A stretch of DNA of 64,000 nucleotides from Bacillus sp. UNC438CL73TsuS30 (lineage in GTDB: Bacteria; Bacillota; Bacilli; Bacillales; Cytobacillaceae). The notes below the pieces were generated by a model that searched no databases, was not told the origin of the DNA, and worked only from the letters and a program-made list of their open reading frames with translations. The translations under genes and the position numbers were made by a program. Position 1 is the stretch's first letter; every line of letters starts with the position of its first letter. Location: assembly GCF_000482325.1 (NCBI RefSeq), contig NZ_KI535300.1, positions 1-64,000 of the forward strand, given 5' to 3'. This document shows positions 16,838 to 24,565 of this stretch, piece after piece.

Positions 16838-17776
16838 ATGAATCAAGCTGAGGTTTTGTTAGATAAGATTCGAAATGGTTTTGTTCTGGAATGTAAAGAG
16901 GACATGAACGAGGAGTACCTTCGTGCCTTAAAACAAACATTAACGATTGTTGGTGATACTGAGCTCTTAAGTGTTCCGCCTTTATTAACGGTATACAATC
17001 AAGCTCCCAATCTTAACTATAAGATTACTGCTTTAGCTGTGATCCAAGATGAAATTGGCCATGCCCATATCGCCTACAGGCTATTAGAGGATTTAGGGGA
17101 AGATGTGGAGGACCTTCTTTATAAGCGTCCTGCAAATCGCTGGAAAAATCCTTACGCTTTTGATTTTAAATTAGACAACTGGATTGAGCTTGGTGTATTT
17201 AATGGGCTATTTGACAGGGCCGGCTACACACTGCTTGGAGATGCATTCGAGAATACCTCTTATGGACCTTGGAAACGTGCATTAGTAAAAGTGGATAAAG
17301 AGGAATTGTTTCACCTCCGAAATGGAGAAATCATTATGAAGGCGGGAATGAAAAATCCGGAAACAGCTAAGCAAGTACAGGAAGCTGTTGATTGGATGTT
17401 CTTAATGGGCTTAGAGTTCTTCGGTGTTGCTGATAATCTAAAAAGTCGTTCAGCCCAATTAGATTACAAGTTAAAAGGTAGGACAAATGACCAGCTGAGA
17501 CAAAAATGGCTGTCAACGGCGGTTCCATTCTGTGAATCCATCGGGGTAAAGGTCCCAGCTCACTATGATGAGGAACAAGGCAAGTTTGTCATGGATGTTC
17601 CATTTCCTTGTAAATTCGATGCAGAAAATAAAAAATGGCTGATCGATCAGCCGGACACCTGGGAAGGTGTAATCGAACGGTTTAAAAAGCGTGGACCGCA
17701 AAATCAAGAGTTCGTAAGACGAATTCAAAAGGGCTTCGATGAAATGGAAGAACTGCGTGCCGAGGAGGTATGTTAA
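16838..17776 (+). CDS. paaA: phenylacetyl-CoA-epoxidase-like subunit A (diiron oxygenase)
   Basis: 312-aa ferritin-like subunit corresponding to PaaA, the catalytic subunit of the multicomponent aryl-CoA epoxidase that adds one oxygen of O2 across the ring of phenylacetyl-CoA. Two ExxH diiron motifs are visible: EIGH at residues 72-75 and ELFH at 156-159, with an additional Glu at 42. AAAGGAG precedes the ATG. It heads a tight operon with paaD, paaB and paaC. With a benzoate-CoA-ligase-like gene downstream, the substrate could be benzoyl-CoA rather than phenylacetyl-CoA. Confidence 0.9.
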   Translation: MNQAEVLLDKIRNGFVLECKEDMNEEYLRALKQTLTIVGDTELLSVPPLLTVYNQAPNLNYKITALAVIQDEIGHAHIAYRLLEDLGEDVEDLLYKRPANRWKNPYAFDFKLDNWIELGVFNGLFDRAGYTLLGDAFENTSYGPWKRALVKVDKEELFHLRNGEIIMKAGMKNPETAKQVQEAVDWMFLMGLEFFGVADNLKSRSAQLDYKLKGRTNDQLRQKWLSTAVPFCESIGVKVPAHYDEEQGKFVMDVPFPCKFDAENKKWLIDQPDTWEGVIERFKKRGPQNQEFVRRIQKGFDEMEELRAEEVC

Positions 17777-18099
17777 TGCTGCAAACAATGGAGACGGAGA
17801 AATATTGGGATGCTTTAACTGAGGTCATGGATCCTGAATTTCCAATCAGTGTTGTCGATATGGGATTGATTTACGGAATTACGAAGGTCGATGAACGAAA
17901 GCTCGCAGTAAGGATGACCTATACTTCAACAGGTTGTGGCTGTATGCAGTGGATTGAAAACGATATCAAGGAAAGGCTGCTCAAAGAAGAAGATATCGCC
18001 GAGGTGGAAATCGAAGTAGTTTGGAGTCCTCCGTGGACCGTTAATAATTTATCTGAAAAAGGAAGAGCAAAACTTAAAACATGGGGGGTAAGTTCATAA
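17776..18099 (+). CDS. paaD: PaaD N-terminal domain protein (MIP18/DUF59 Fe-S maturation)
   Basis: 107-aa protein of the MIP18/DUF59 family. It has LTEVMDPEFPISVVDMGLIY and TSTGCGCMQWI with the conserved cysteines, and VVWSPPWT near the end, as in PaaD, which helps mature the epoxidase system. I use the ATG at 17776, which overlaps the paaA stop by one base (TAATG) and has GAGGAGG at seven bases; the ATG at 17770 is too close to that site. In E. coli PaaD continues into a C-terminal zinc ribbon; here the protein stops and that ribbon is a separate gene at 18959. Confidence 0.9.
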   Translation: MLQTMETEKYWDALTEVMDPEFPISVVDMGLIYGITKVDERKLAVRMTYTSTGCGCMQWIENDIKERLLKEEDIAEVEIEVVWSPPWTVNNLSEKGRAKLKTWGVSS

Positions 18100-18326
18100 T
18101 GGTCAATAATCAAAAACTAGAATACCTCCTTTTTACCCGTATCAAACGAGGGGATGATTTGATTCAAGTCGGGTCATTTCAAGCGGAAAGTGATGAATTG
18201 GCAAAGGTGTATGCACAGTATATTTACGATGAAGAAGACTGGGTTGAAATGCAAGTCGTAAGAAAAGAAGCATTTATTGCTGTACGCCTTCCGGAACCAC
18301 TATTTGAAAAAGAGGGTGTAAATTAA
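18099..18326 (+). CDS. paaB: phenylacetyl-CoA-epoxidase-like subunit B
   Basis: 75-aa protein matching PaaB, a small subunit of the aryl-CoA epoxidase: it has the opening YLLFTRIKRGDDLIQVGSF and the segment EDWVEMQVVRKEAF. It is somewhat short for the family. The ATG at 18099 overlaps the paaD stop (TAATG again), with GGGGGGTAAG upstream, so translation is coupled through paaA-paaD-paaB. PaaB is thought to bridge the PaaAC core; no catalytic residues are expected. Confidence 0.85.
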   Translation: MVNNQKLEYLLFTRIKRGDDLIQVGSFQAESDELAKVYAQYIYDEEDWVEMQVVRKEAFIAVRLPEPLFEKEGVN

Positions 18327-18327
18327 T

Positions 18328-18966
18328 ATGAAAAATCAAAATCTAGTTTCTCTTGTTGAGGTAGCGGAAACGATTGCAGATAACAAATTTATTTTAGGCG
18401 ATCGTCTTGTTGAAATAGGAATCAGCGGTCCAAACCTGGAAGCAACGCTTTCCTCCATTGCGATGGCGCAAGCAGAACTTGGTCATGCCAGACTGATGTA
18501 TAAATGGGCAAATGAATTACAGGGGTTAAATGGAACCAAGATTGAAGTGACAGGACAAACAGGCAAAGCATTTCCATCTGTAGTCAATACGACTAATTGG
18601 ATTGGTTTGATCGCTTGTTTATATGCGGTGAATGTTGCAGTTGATCTTGTTATGAAAGCGATGATCCATACCAATCATTCCAAGGTAAATACCCCATTTA
18701 GTAAAATGCTCAAAGAACAAGAGGAACATCTTCTTTATTCAAAAAGCTGGTGTAAACAATTGCTAAATGACACAGGGGCTGTTCCCAAAACCTTCAGGAA
18801 GGAAGTAGAAATAGTAACAGTTGAAGTCGGGCAGTGGTTAAGGACTGTGGAAAATGACGAACTATTAATCTCTGAAAAAATATTCACGGAAAATAGTAAT
18901 CTTACAGCCCTCTTCAAAGAATCCATCGAAAAGCTAACCAGCCTTGGAGATGTACAGCATGTCTGA
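18328..18966 (+). CDS. paaC: phenylacetyl-CoA-epoxidase-like subunit C
   Basis: 212-aa ferritin-like structural partner of PaaA. The helix with AQAELGHARLMYKWANEL (Glu50, His53) and KEQEEHLLYSKSW in the second half are the hallmarks of PaaC. It lies one base after the paaB stop. It is shorter than the roughly 250 residues usual for the family, the shortening apparently being in the C-terminal part, with no sign of a frameshift. PaaC supports PaaA in the heterodimer and is not itself catalytic in the E. coli system. Confidence 0.87.
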   Translation: MKNQNLVSLVEVAETIADNKFILGDRLVEIGISGPNLEATLSSIAMAQAELGHARLMYKWANELQGLNGTKIEVTGQTGKAFPSVVNTTNWIGLIACLYAVNVAVDLVMKAMIHTNHSKVNTPFSKMLKEQEEHLLYSKSWCKQLLNDTGAVPKTFRKEVEIVTVEVGQWLRTVENDELLISEKIFTENSNLTALFKESIEKLTSLGDVQHV

Positions 18967-19135
18967 TCAACAAAAACTAATTCAATGTTCATTCTGTTCT
19001 TCTGAAGATGTTGAAAAAATATCTTCATTTGGTACAGCACAATTGGTTCGACAGTATTATTGCAACCACTGTCATTCAGTCTTTGAATATATTCGCTGGC
19101 AGGCCGCATCTTTGGAAGATAAAAATATTTCATAA
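18959..19135 (+). CDS. stand-alone PaaD C-terminal zinc ribbon
   Basis: 58-aa protein with two CxxC knuckles, CSFCSSE and CNHCHSVFEYIRW, and a central SSFGTAQLVRQYY. This matches the C-terminal zinc ribbon of E. coli PaaD (CPxC - FGST-C-LYxC - CxxPFDYFK), which here is not attached to the DUF59 domain gene. The ATG at 18959 overlaps the end of paaC by 8 bp, with GGAG nine bases upstream. I infer that the two parts of PaaD act together in trans to mature the epoxidase. Confidence 0.8.
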   Translation: MSDQQKLIQCSFCSSEDVEKISSFGTAQLVRQYYCNHCHSVFEYIRWQAASLEDKNIS

Positions 19136-19172
19136 AATATATAATATATTAAATTACTTAGGAGGAATTATC

Positions 19173-19970
19173 ATGACTCAAGTCAAATTAAATACTAAAA
19201 CATTAACGGTAAAAAAAGAAAATGGTGTTGCTGAAGTCCACATCCATGTGAACAAAACAAATGCTTACGATTTGGAGTATTACAAAGAATTGAACGCAGC
19301 GATTGATGATATTCGTTTCGATACTGACATCAAAGTAGTCGTGTTAATAAGCGATATGCCGAAATTCTTCTCTGCTGGTGCAAATATCAATTTCTTAAAA
19401 TCAGCAGAGCCAAGATTTAAAACGCAATTTTGTTTATTCTGTAATGAAACATTAGATAAGATTGCCCGCTCACCGCAAATTTGGATCGCTTGTTTAGAAG
19501 GACACACGGTTGGCGGCGGTTTGGAAATGGCGTTAGCTTGTGATTTGCGTTTTATGGGCGACACTGCAGGAAAAATTGGTCTTCCGGAAGTATCCCTAGG
19601 AGTATTAGCAGGAACGGGAGGAACACAACGCTTAGCCCGTCTAGTTGGACATTCCAAAGCGCTTGATTTGAATATTACCGGCGAAACTTTAACACCGCAA
19701 GAGGCTCTTCAAATCCGATTAGTTGACCGTGTGTTCCCTCAAGAAGAAACCCGTGATAAAACATTGGAATATGCAAGAAAAGTTGCAGAAAGTGCAACAT
19801 ATGCGACTTCCAACATTAAGCTTTCCATCATGAATGGTAAAGAAATGCCGTTAAATGTAGCGATTCGTTATGAAGGAGAATTACAAAATTTATTATTCCG
19901 TTCCCAGGATGCAAAAGAAGGATTATCTGCCTTCATCGAAAAACGCCAGCCAGAGTGGTCTGGTCAGTAA
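19173..19970 (+). CDS. enoyl-CoA hydratase/isomerase family protein, copy 2
   Basis: 265-aa crotonase-fold enzyme, about 90 percent identical by eye to the copy at 13255. Differences cluster at the two ends and in a few surface positions; VGGGLEMALACD and LPEVSLGVLAG with the two catalytic glutamates are unchanged. TAGGAGG precedes the ATG; the longer open frame upstream overlaps the zinc-ribbon gene and is not needed. It is the last gene of the paaADBC operon and ends in a terminator. Having one copy inside the operon and one under its own promoter suggests a need for extra dosage or different induction. Confidence 0.88.
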   Translation: MTQVKLNTKTLTVKKENGVAEVHIHVNKTNAYDLEYYKELNAAIDDIRFDTDIKVVVLISDMPKFFSAGANINFLKSAEPRFKTQFCLFCNETLDKIARSPQIWIACLEGHTVGGGLEMALACDLRFMGDTAGKIGLPEVSLGVLAGTGGTQRLARLVGHSKALDLNITGETLTPQEALQIRLVDRVFPQEETRDKTLEYARKVAESATYATSNIKLSIMNGKEMPLNVAIRYEGELQNLLFRSQDAKEGLSAFIEKRQPEWSGQ

Positions 19971-19977
19971 GAAGACT

Positions 19978-20012
19978 GGGTCTAACTTTTTAAAAGAAGG
20001 TTAGACCCTCCT
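19978..20012 (+). terminator. rho-independent terminator after the paa operon
   Basis: GGGTCTAACTTT pairs with AAGGTTAGACCC, loop of about seven bases, followed by TCCTTTC. The tail is only moderately T-rich. Confidence 0.75.
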
Positions 20013-20091
20013 TTCGTGTGGATGTGCCCGTTCATTTTCTGTAGTAGATAAATGAGATTTTAGTCTTCAATATACTTCTGGGGGTTAAAGA

Positions 20092-21669
20092 ATGCTAGAA
20101 TTAGCGAAACAATTAAATGGCATAAAAGATTATTACAATTGTACAACTTTTTTTATCGAAGAGAAGGTTCGTAATGGACTCGGTAATAAAGTGGCAATTT
20201 TTTCTGACAGCGATGAAATTACATACCAGGAGCTCCTTTTTAAAGTAAATCAATTTGGAAACGCTCTCAAGAGTATTGGCGTTGAACAGGAAAATCGAAT
20301 TTTACATGTCATCTATGATTCCCCAGAATTTATCTACTCTTTTTTTGGTGCAACAAAAATTGGAGCCATTCCAATACCTGTCAATACAGCAATGAAACCA
20401 AAGGATTATGAGTATTTTTTAAACCACAGTCGTTCAAGGGTCCTGGTCATCCAAGAGGACGTTTGGGAGACCATTAAGGAAAATAGGGATCGATTCATTT
20501 TCTTAAAATATATTATTGTTATTTCAGAAACCGGGACCCTCTATGCGGATACCATTGATTATGATGAATTCATCAGTCAAGCCTCTTCTGAGTTGGAAGA
20601 TGCTGTTACTACCTCTGAAGATCCAGCTTTTTGGCTGTATAGTTCTGGCAGTACTGGCAATCCAAAAGGAGTTGTTCACATTCATAGGAGCATGGAAGTG
20701 GCTGTTAAAAACTATGCCGAAAACATTCTGAAAGTAAATGAAAATGATCGGACGTTCTCTGCTTCTAAACTTTATTTTGCTTATGGACTTGGAAATGGAA
20801 TGTACTTTCCACTTGGAACTGGAGCTTCGACCGTTTTAATGAAAGAGCGGCCAACACCGGAAAATATTTTTAAAACCATTGAAAAAAATAAGCCAACCAT
20901 CTTTTTTTGTGTACCGACATTATATGGTTCCCTTATTCAGTATGTCGAAAAAACAGGGGTAATTCCAGATCTATCCTCTGTTCGAATATGTGTATCAGCA
21001 GGAGAGGCACTTCCGTCCACCTTTATGAAAAAGTGGAAAGAGCTGTTTAACCTTGATATTTTAGATGGAATTGGTTCAACAGAGGCATTGCATATTTTCC
21101 TTTCTAACCAGGCACACGATATTAAAGCAGGAAGTACCGGAAAAGTGGTTCCAGGTTATAAGGCTAAAATCGTAAATGAAGAGTCTAAACCAGTGGGTGT
21201 TAATGAAATTGGCGATCTGGTGATTCAAGGAGATAGTGTTAGTATTGGGTATTTTTGCAACCTATTAGAAAATCAACGGAAGTTCCATGGTGAGTGGATG
21301 TACACAGGAGATAAATATTATCAGGATGAGGAAGGATATTTTTGGTACTGCGGCCGCTCGGATGACATGCTTAAGGTAGGGGGAATTTGGGTTTCACCGA
21401 TTGAAATAGAATCGACCTTAATTCGTCACGAGTATGTGCTTGAAGTGGCCGTTGTCGGGGCGAAAAATGAGAGTAATCTTGTTTATCCAAAAGCTTATAT
21501 TGTCTTACGAGATGAGATTGGACCAACGGAAGACTTAAAAACAGAGCTTAAGCTTTTTGTTAAACAAAATCTCGCTCCTTATAAATACCCACGGGAAATT
21601 GAATTTATCTCTGAATTACCGAAAACCGCGACCGGAAAAGTACAGCGGTTTAGGTTGAAACAAATGTAA
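20092..21669 (+). CDS. benzoate-CoA ligase family enzyme
   Basis: 525-aa ANL-superfamily acyl/aryl-CoA ligase making an aryl-CoA from a carboxylic acid, ATP and CoA through an acyl-AMP. Motifs: YSSGSTGNPKGVVH (P-loop, about residues 184-197), YFAYGLGNGMYFP and ILDGIGSTEALHIF as in the benzoate-CoA ligase group, YTGDKYYQDEEGYFWYCGR, and the C-terminal lysine in LPKTATGKVQRFRL. CTGGGGG precedes the ATG. It lacks the short PaaK form typical of phenylacetate-CoA ligase, so benzoate or a hydroxybenzoate is the more likely substrate. It is transcribed as a separate unit behind the paa operon and ends in a terminator. Confidence 0.88.
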   Translation: MLELAKQLNGIKDYYNCTTFFIEEKVRNGLGNKVAIFSDSDEITYQELLFKVNQFGNALKSIGVEQENRILHVIYDSPEFIYSFFGATKIGAIPIPVNTAMKPKDYEYFLNHSRSRVLVIQEDVWETIKENRDRFIFLKYIIVISETGTLYADTIDYDEFISQASSELEDAVTTSEDPAFWLYSSGSTGNPKGVVHIHRSMEVAVKNYAENILKVNENDRTFSASKLYFAYGLGNGMYFPLGTGASTVLMKERPTPENIFKTIEKNKPTIFFCVPTLYGSLIQYVEKTGVIPDLSSVRICVSAGEALPSTFMKKWKELFNLDILDGIGSTEALHIFLSNQAHDIKAGSTGKVVPGYKAKIVNEESKPVGVNEIGDLVIQGDSVSIGYFCNLLENQRKFHGEWMYTGDKYYQDEEGYFWYCGRSDDMLKVGGIWVSPIEIESTLIRHEYVLEVAVVGAKNESNLVYPKAYIVLRDEIGPTEDLKTELKLFVKQNLAPYKYPREIEFISELPKTATGKVQRFRLKQM

Positions 21670-21681
21670 TAGTATAGATAG

Positions 21682-21713
21682 AAATAGCCAGACCTTTGGT
21701 TCTGGCTATTTTT
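21682..21713 (+). terminator. rho-independent terminator after the aryl-CoA ligase
   Basis: AAATAGCCAGA / TCTGGCTATTT stem with an 8-base loop and a TTT tail. Confidence 0.9.
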
Positions 21714-21749
21714 AATAAGAATTTGGACTGACGAATGATAAAAAGTGTA

Positions 21750-21911
21750 TTAAATATCTCTGCCCGTTGCCCCAACCGATTTATCGGTATCTTCCGCGCT
21801 ATTATATTCCGGGTCATTAAGACCTGGTTGCTGTCTTTTTTCACTTCCTAAATAACTTGCCCGATGTTTTTGCTGGATTTTATTAAATTCGTTCCAGTTT
21901 TCATTTACCAT
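21750..21911 (-). CDS. small hydrophilic protein, unknown function
   Basis: 53-aa reading frame on the minus strand, preceded by AGAGGGAATCTA at the right distance from the ATG. The product starts VNENWNEFNKIQQKH and has a DPEYNSAEDTDKSVGATGRDI tail; it is polar, with no membrane helix. I do not recognise the family with certainty. The composition is like small sporulation-associated proteins of bacilli, and the next genes (YteA- and YozQ-like) belong to that group, but this is inference. Confidence 0.6.
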   Translation of the reverse strand: MVNENWNEFNKIQQKHRASYLGSEKRQQPGLNDPEYNSAEDTDKSVGATGRDI

Positions 21912-22098
21912 TAGATTCCCTCTTTTCTTGGCTGCATTTATATTTTTAAGATACTCGGACTAGGGAATCTTATTCAGTTATTCCATGGAAATGTCATTAG
22001 GATTTTGATGGAATTAAATTTTCATTACATAAACAATCGTAAAAACATTGAAACTAAATAAGAAAAGCGGAAGCTTCTTTTTGAAAGGGGTTTGAGCA

Positions 22099-22872
22099 AT
22101 GCTGTCGACTGAGCAGTTAGCTGAATTACGATTGCAATTGTTAAAGGAAAAAAGCGAAGTGGAAAATAATTTGAAGCAAAATGACCATTTTGGCTTGGAA
22201 CAAGGGTTTTGGCATGAATCAATGGGGGAATTATCAAGTTATGATAACCATCCGGCTGATCAGGGATCGGCCCTTTATGAGCGCGAAAAGGATATTGCTT
22301 TAAAGGAGCATTATGAATTGCAATTAAGCAATATTAACCACGCTCTAGAGGCAATGGAGAATGGAACTTACGGCAAATGTGAGGTTTGCGGCAAGGATAT
22401 ACCAACCGAACGTTTAGAAGCATTACCAAACACCACCTATTGCAAGGAGCATAGTCCTGACCAATTCGTTTCTCATGAGCGCCCGATTGAAGAAGGGGTG
22501 TTAATGCCGCCATGGGGTAAATTTGATATGGATAATCAGGACGAAGATGTTGCCTTTGACGCGGAAGACTCCTGGCAGGCTGTTGCCGAATGGGGAACAT
22601 CTGAAACACCATCTGATTTGGTCAATCCACAAGATGATTACAACGATATTTATATTGAAGCTGATGAAAACATAGGATATGTTGAGGACTATGAAAATTT
22701 TACCGGGAACGATATGTATGGCAAAAATATTACCGTTTACCCGAATGCGCAGCATGAACGCTATGAAGATGCACTTGATGAAGAAGGCATTATGACAAGC
22801 TTCGGCGATCTTCCTGCATTTGAACATGATGCATATGTAGATAACAATAACAAAAACGAAAGAAATATCTGA
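22099..22872 (+). CDS. yteA: YteA family sporulation protein (DksA/TraR zinc finger)
   Basis: 257-aa protein with an N-terminal coiled coil (residues 2-30 and 55-85) and a DksA/TraR-type zinc finger, CEVCGKDIPTERLEALP then YCKEH, in which the fourth cysteine is replaced by His. It contains the DNHPADQGSALYEREKDIAL segment typical of YteA. The last 110 residues are acidic and rich in Asp, Glu and Asn. The family is linked to sporulation in bacilli; its molecular target is unknown. AAAGGGG lies before the ATG. It ends at a terminator shared with the convergent yozQ-like gene. Confidence 0.88.
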   Translation: MLSTEQLAELRLQLLKEKSEVENNLKQNDHFGLEQGFWHESMGELSSYDNHPADQGSALYEREKDIALKEHYELQLSNINHALEAMENGTYGKCEVCGKDIPTERLEALPNTTYCKEHSPDQFVSHERPIEEGVLMPPWGKFDMDNQDEDVAFDAEDSWQAVAEWGTSETPSDLVNPQDDYNDIYIEADENIGYVEDYENFTGNDMYGKNITVYPNAQHERYEDALDEEGIMTSFGDLPAFEHDAYVDNNNKNERNI

Positions 22873-22892
22873 TTCGATGCCAGACAATATAA

Positions 22893-22926
22893 AGAAAACA
22901 GCTTTCATCAATGAGAGCTGTTTTCT
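22893..22926. terminator. bidirectional terminator between yteA and the yozQ-like gene
   Basis: Perfect arms AGAAAACAGCT / AGCTGTTTTCT around a 12-base loop, located between the two convergent stop codons. Confidence 0.8.
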
Positions 22927-22934
22927 CTGAGTTC

Positions 22935-23108
22935 TTATTCTTGCTCATTTAAATCGTTTGTTTCAATGACGCCCTCCATATAGGTATCACTTACCTGTTC
23001 GTGGGTGGTTGCCAGACCTGATGACAAAGCATCATTTTTTTGATAATCATTTGCATTAAAATTACGTCCTGCGATTTCTGTACTGCCGTTTTGATTTTTT
23101 TTAACCAT
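22935..23108 (-). CDS. YozQ family (DUF4025) small protein
   Basis: 57-aa protein with the YozQ signature SSGLATTHEQVSDTYMEGVIE. Polar, no membrane helix. The ATG at 23108 is eight bases from AAAGGAG; a GTG at 23117 is in frame but overlaps that site. The function is unknown; in B. subtilis the family is seen as small sporulation or stress associated proteins. Confidence 0.82.
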   Translation of the reverse strand: MVKKNQNGSTEIAGRNFNANDYQKNDALSSGLATTHEQVSDTYMEGVIETNDLNEQE

Positions 23109-23196
23109 AGAAACCACTCCTTTATTGAAGAATCTTACAGACGTATTTTCTCTTATTGACTGATATTTACTCTAACTATTTTAGGAGTTGAAATTC

Positions 23197-23334
23197 ATGA
23201 ATAAAAAAGGCTCATTTCCTTCAAGAGAAGAATTAGATCAGGCTTTTCATTTTCTACAGGATGAAATCACCAGAATTTCTGTAGTCGAAGAAGTTGAAAT
23301 GGTGAAACAGGAAAATAAAGGACAGGTCGAATAA
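23197..23334 (+). CDS. small acidic protein, unknown function
   Basis: 45-aa frame with TTAGGAG about nine bases before its ATG. The product (SFPSREELDQAFHFLQDEI, then VVEEVEMVKQEN) is predicted to be largely alpha-helical and acidic. It is divergent from the yozQ-like gene and precedes the cation efflux gene by 110 bp. The family is not recognised. Confidence 0.6.
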   Translation: MNKKGSFPSREELDQAFHFLQDEITRISVVEEVEMVKQENKGQVE

Positions 23335-23444
23335 TAAATTGTTGAATTTGTCCAACTATGGTTCAAGGGGGCAAGACTTTTTCTCTAGACCCATCCAGGA
23401 AAAGTTTGGTATGATTTCAGGAGAATTTTTTGAGGTGGTAGACG

Positions 23445-24341
23445 ATGGAAATGAGAGAAGTTCTTGCTAAAAAAATAGCCTGGATAAGTGTAGTCAGTAA
23501 TATTGTCCTGACATTTGGGAAAATCTTCATCGGCTGGCTCGGGCATAGTGATGCCGTGTTTGCCGATGGGATTCACTCTGCTGCTGATGTATTTGCTTCC
23601 GTCATTGTTTTATTGGTGATAAAAATAGCCAATAAGCCGGCCGATAAAGAACATCCGTATGGACATGGCAAAGCAGAAGTTATTGTTTCCGAGATTATTG
23701 GAATTCTGTTGTTTGTCGTAGCCCTATATGTGGTTTATGAAGGAATCAGCGGATTCTTCCATGAGGTTGAAACACCAAGTTATTTAGCAATGTGGGTAGC
23801 CGTTTTTTCTTTTTTTGCAAAAATAATTCTTTACCGTTCTTCCTTAAAAGTAGCAGAGAAGCATAGGAGTAAGGCAATCGAAGCAATTGCTTTTGATCAT
23901 AAGGCTGATATTGTTGCTTCCATCGCAGCAGCTATCGGGGTTCTTATTTCCATTATCGGCGTAAAATTTGATATTCATGTTTTACTTTACGGTGATAAGG
24001 TGGCCAGTATTTTTGTTGCCTATTTAATTTTTAAAATCGCGAAAGAAATGATAACGGAAGCATTTGACATCTTACTCGAGAGAAATATTAATAGCGAAAT
24101 TCTTCAAGAATATATCTCCATTATTTCCGAATTTCCTGAAGTAAGGCGAATAGACCGAATTCGGGCGAGAGAACATGGACATTATATATTGGTGGATTTA
24201 CGGATTTCCATTGATCATTTTAAAACCATAAAAGAGGGTCACGATCTTTCACATTCGATTAAACAAAAATTGATGGATCATTTTGATAATATTAAGGAAG
24301 TGCTGATTCATTTAAATCCATACTTCCCTAAGGAAAAATAA
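23445..24341 (+). CDS. cation diffusion facilitator (CDF) transporter
   Basis: 298-aa CDF-family cation/proton antiporter exporting divalent metals such as Zn, Co, Fe or Mn. Six hydrophobic helices in the first 200 residues; metal sites HSAAD in TM2 and DHKAD in TM5, and the HPYGHGKAEV loop. A cytoplasmic C-terminal domain of about 90 residues follows (RIRAREHGHYILVDLRI). GAGGTGG precedes the ATG. The HxxxD pattern in TM2 is compatible with zinc, iron or manganese; the metal cannot be fixed from sequence. Confidence 0.9.
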   Translation: MEMREVLAKKIAWISVVSNIVLTFGKIFIGWLGHSDAVFADGIHSAADVFASVIVLLVIKIANKPADKEHPYGHGKAEVIVSEIIGILLFVVALYVVYEGISGFFHEVETPSYLAMWVAVFSFFAKIILYRSSLKVAEKHRSKAIEAIAFDHKADIVASIAAAIGVLISIIGVKFDIHVLLYGDKVASIFVAYLIFKIAKEMITEAFDILLERNINSEILQEYISIISEFPEVRRIDRIRAREHGHYILVDLRISIDHFKTIKEGHDLSHSIKQKLMDHFDNIKEVLIHLNPYFPKEK

Positions 24342-24421
24342 AAACAAAAAAACTGCTTTGTACTTTTTGCCTTTAGGGTTTATGATAAGGAAGGAATAAA
24401 AAGTTAAAGGAGTTGATATTT

Positions 24422-24553
24422 TTGAGTTATTCCATAGACCCGGACCCAAGTAGGCGAGGGGAAGTCAATGTGATCTTTGAATTGATTGAATTGGTTTCTA
24501 CAAGAATATCAGCTCTTGAAAAGGTTGTTGGCTTCCTCAAAAACGAGCAATGA
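24422..24553 (+). CDS. small helical protein upstream of corA, unknown function
   Basis: 43-aa frame from a TTG with AAAGGAG about ten bases upstream. The product has a polar N-terminus (YSIDPDPSRRGEV) and one amphipathic helix (FELIELVSTRISALEKVVGF), which could mediate oligomerisation. It lies 12 bp before corA and is probably co-transcribed with it. Not recognised. Confidence 0.6.
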   Translation: MSYSIDPDPSRRGEVNVIFELIELVSTRISALEKVVGFLKNEQ

Positions 24554-24565
24554 GGAGGTTTTGAC

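Noticed and set aside
17776..19135. Frameshift explanation for the split PaaD
   Set aside because: The two parts are 860 bp apart with paaB and paaC between them, each with its own start and ribosome binding site, so it is a gene split, not a sequencing error.
19008..19172. Longer 320-aa start for the second enoyl-CoA hydratase
   Set aside because: The extension overlaps the zinc-ribbon gene in another frame and has no ribosome binding site, while TAGGAGG precedes the ATG at 19173 and the duplicate copy has the same short N-terminus.
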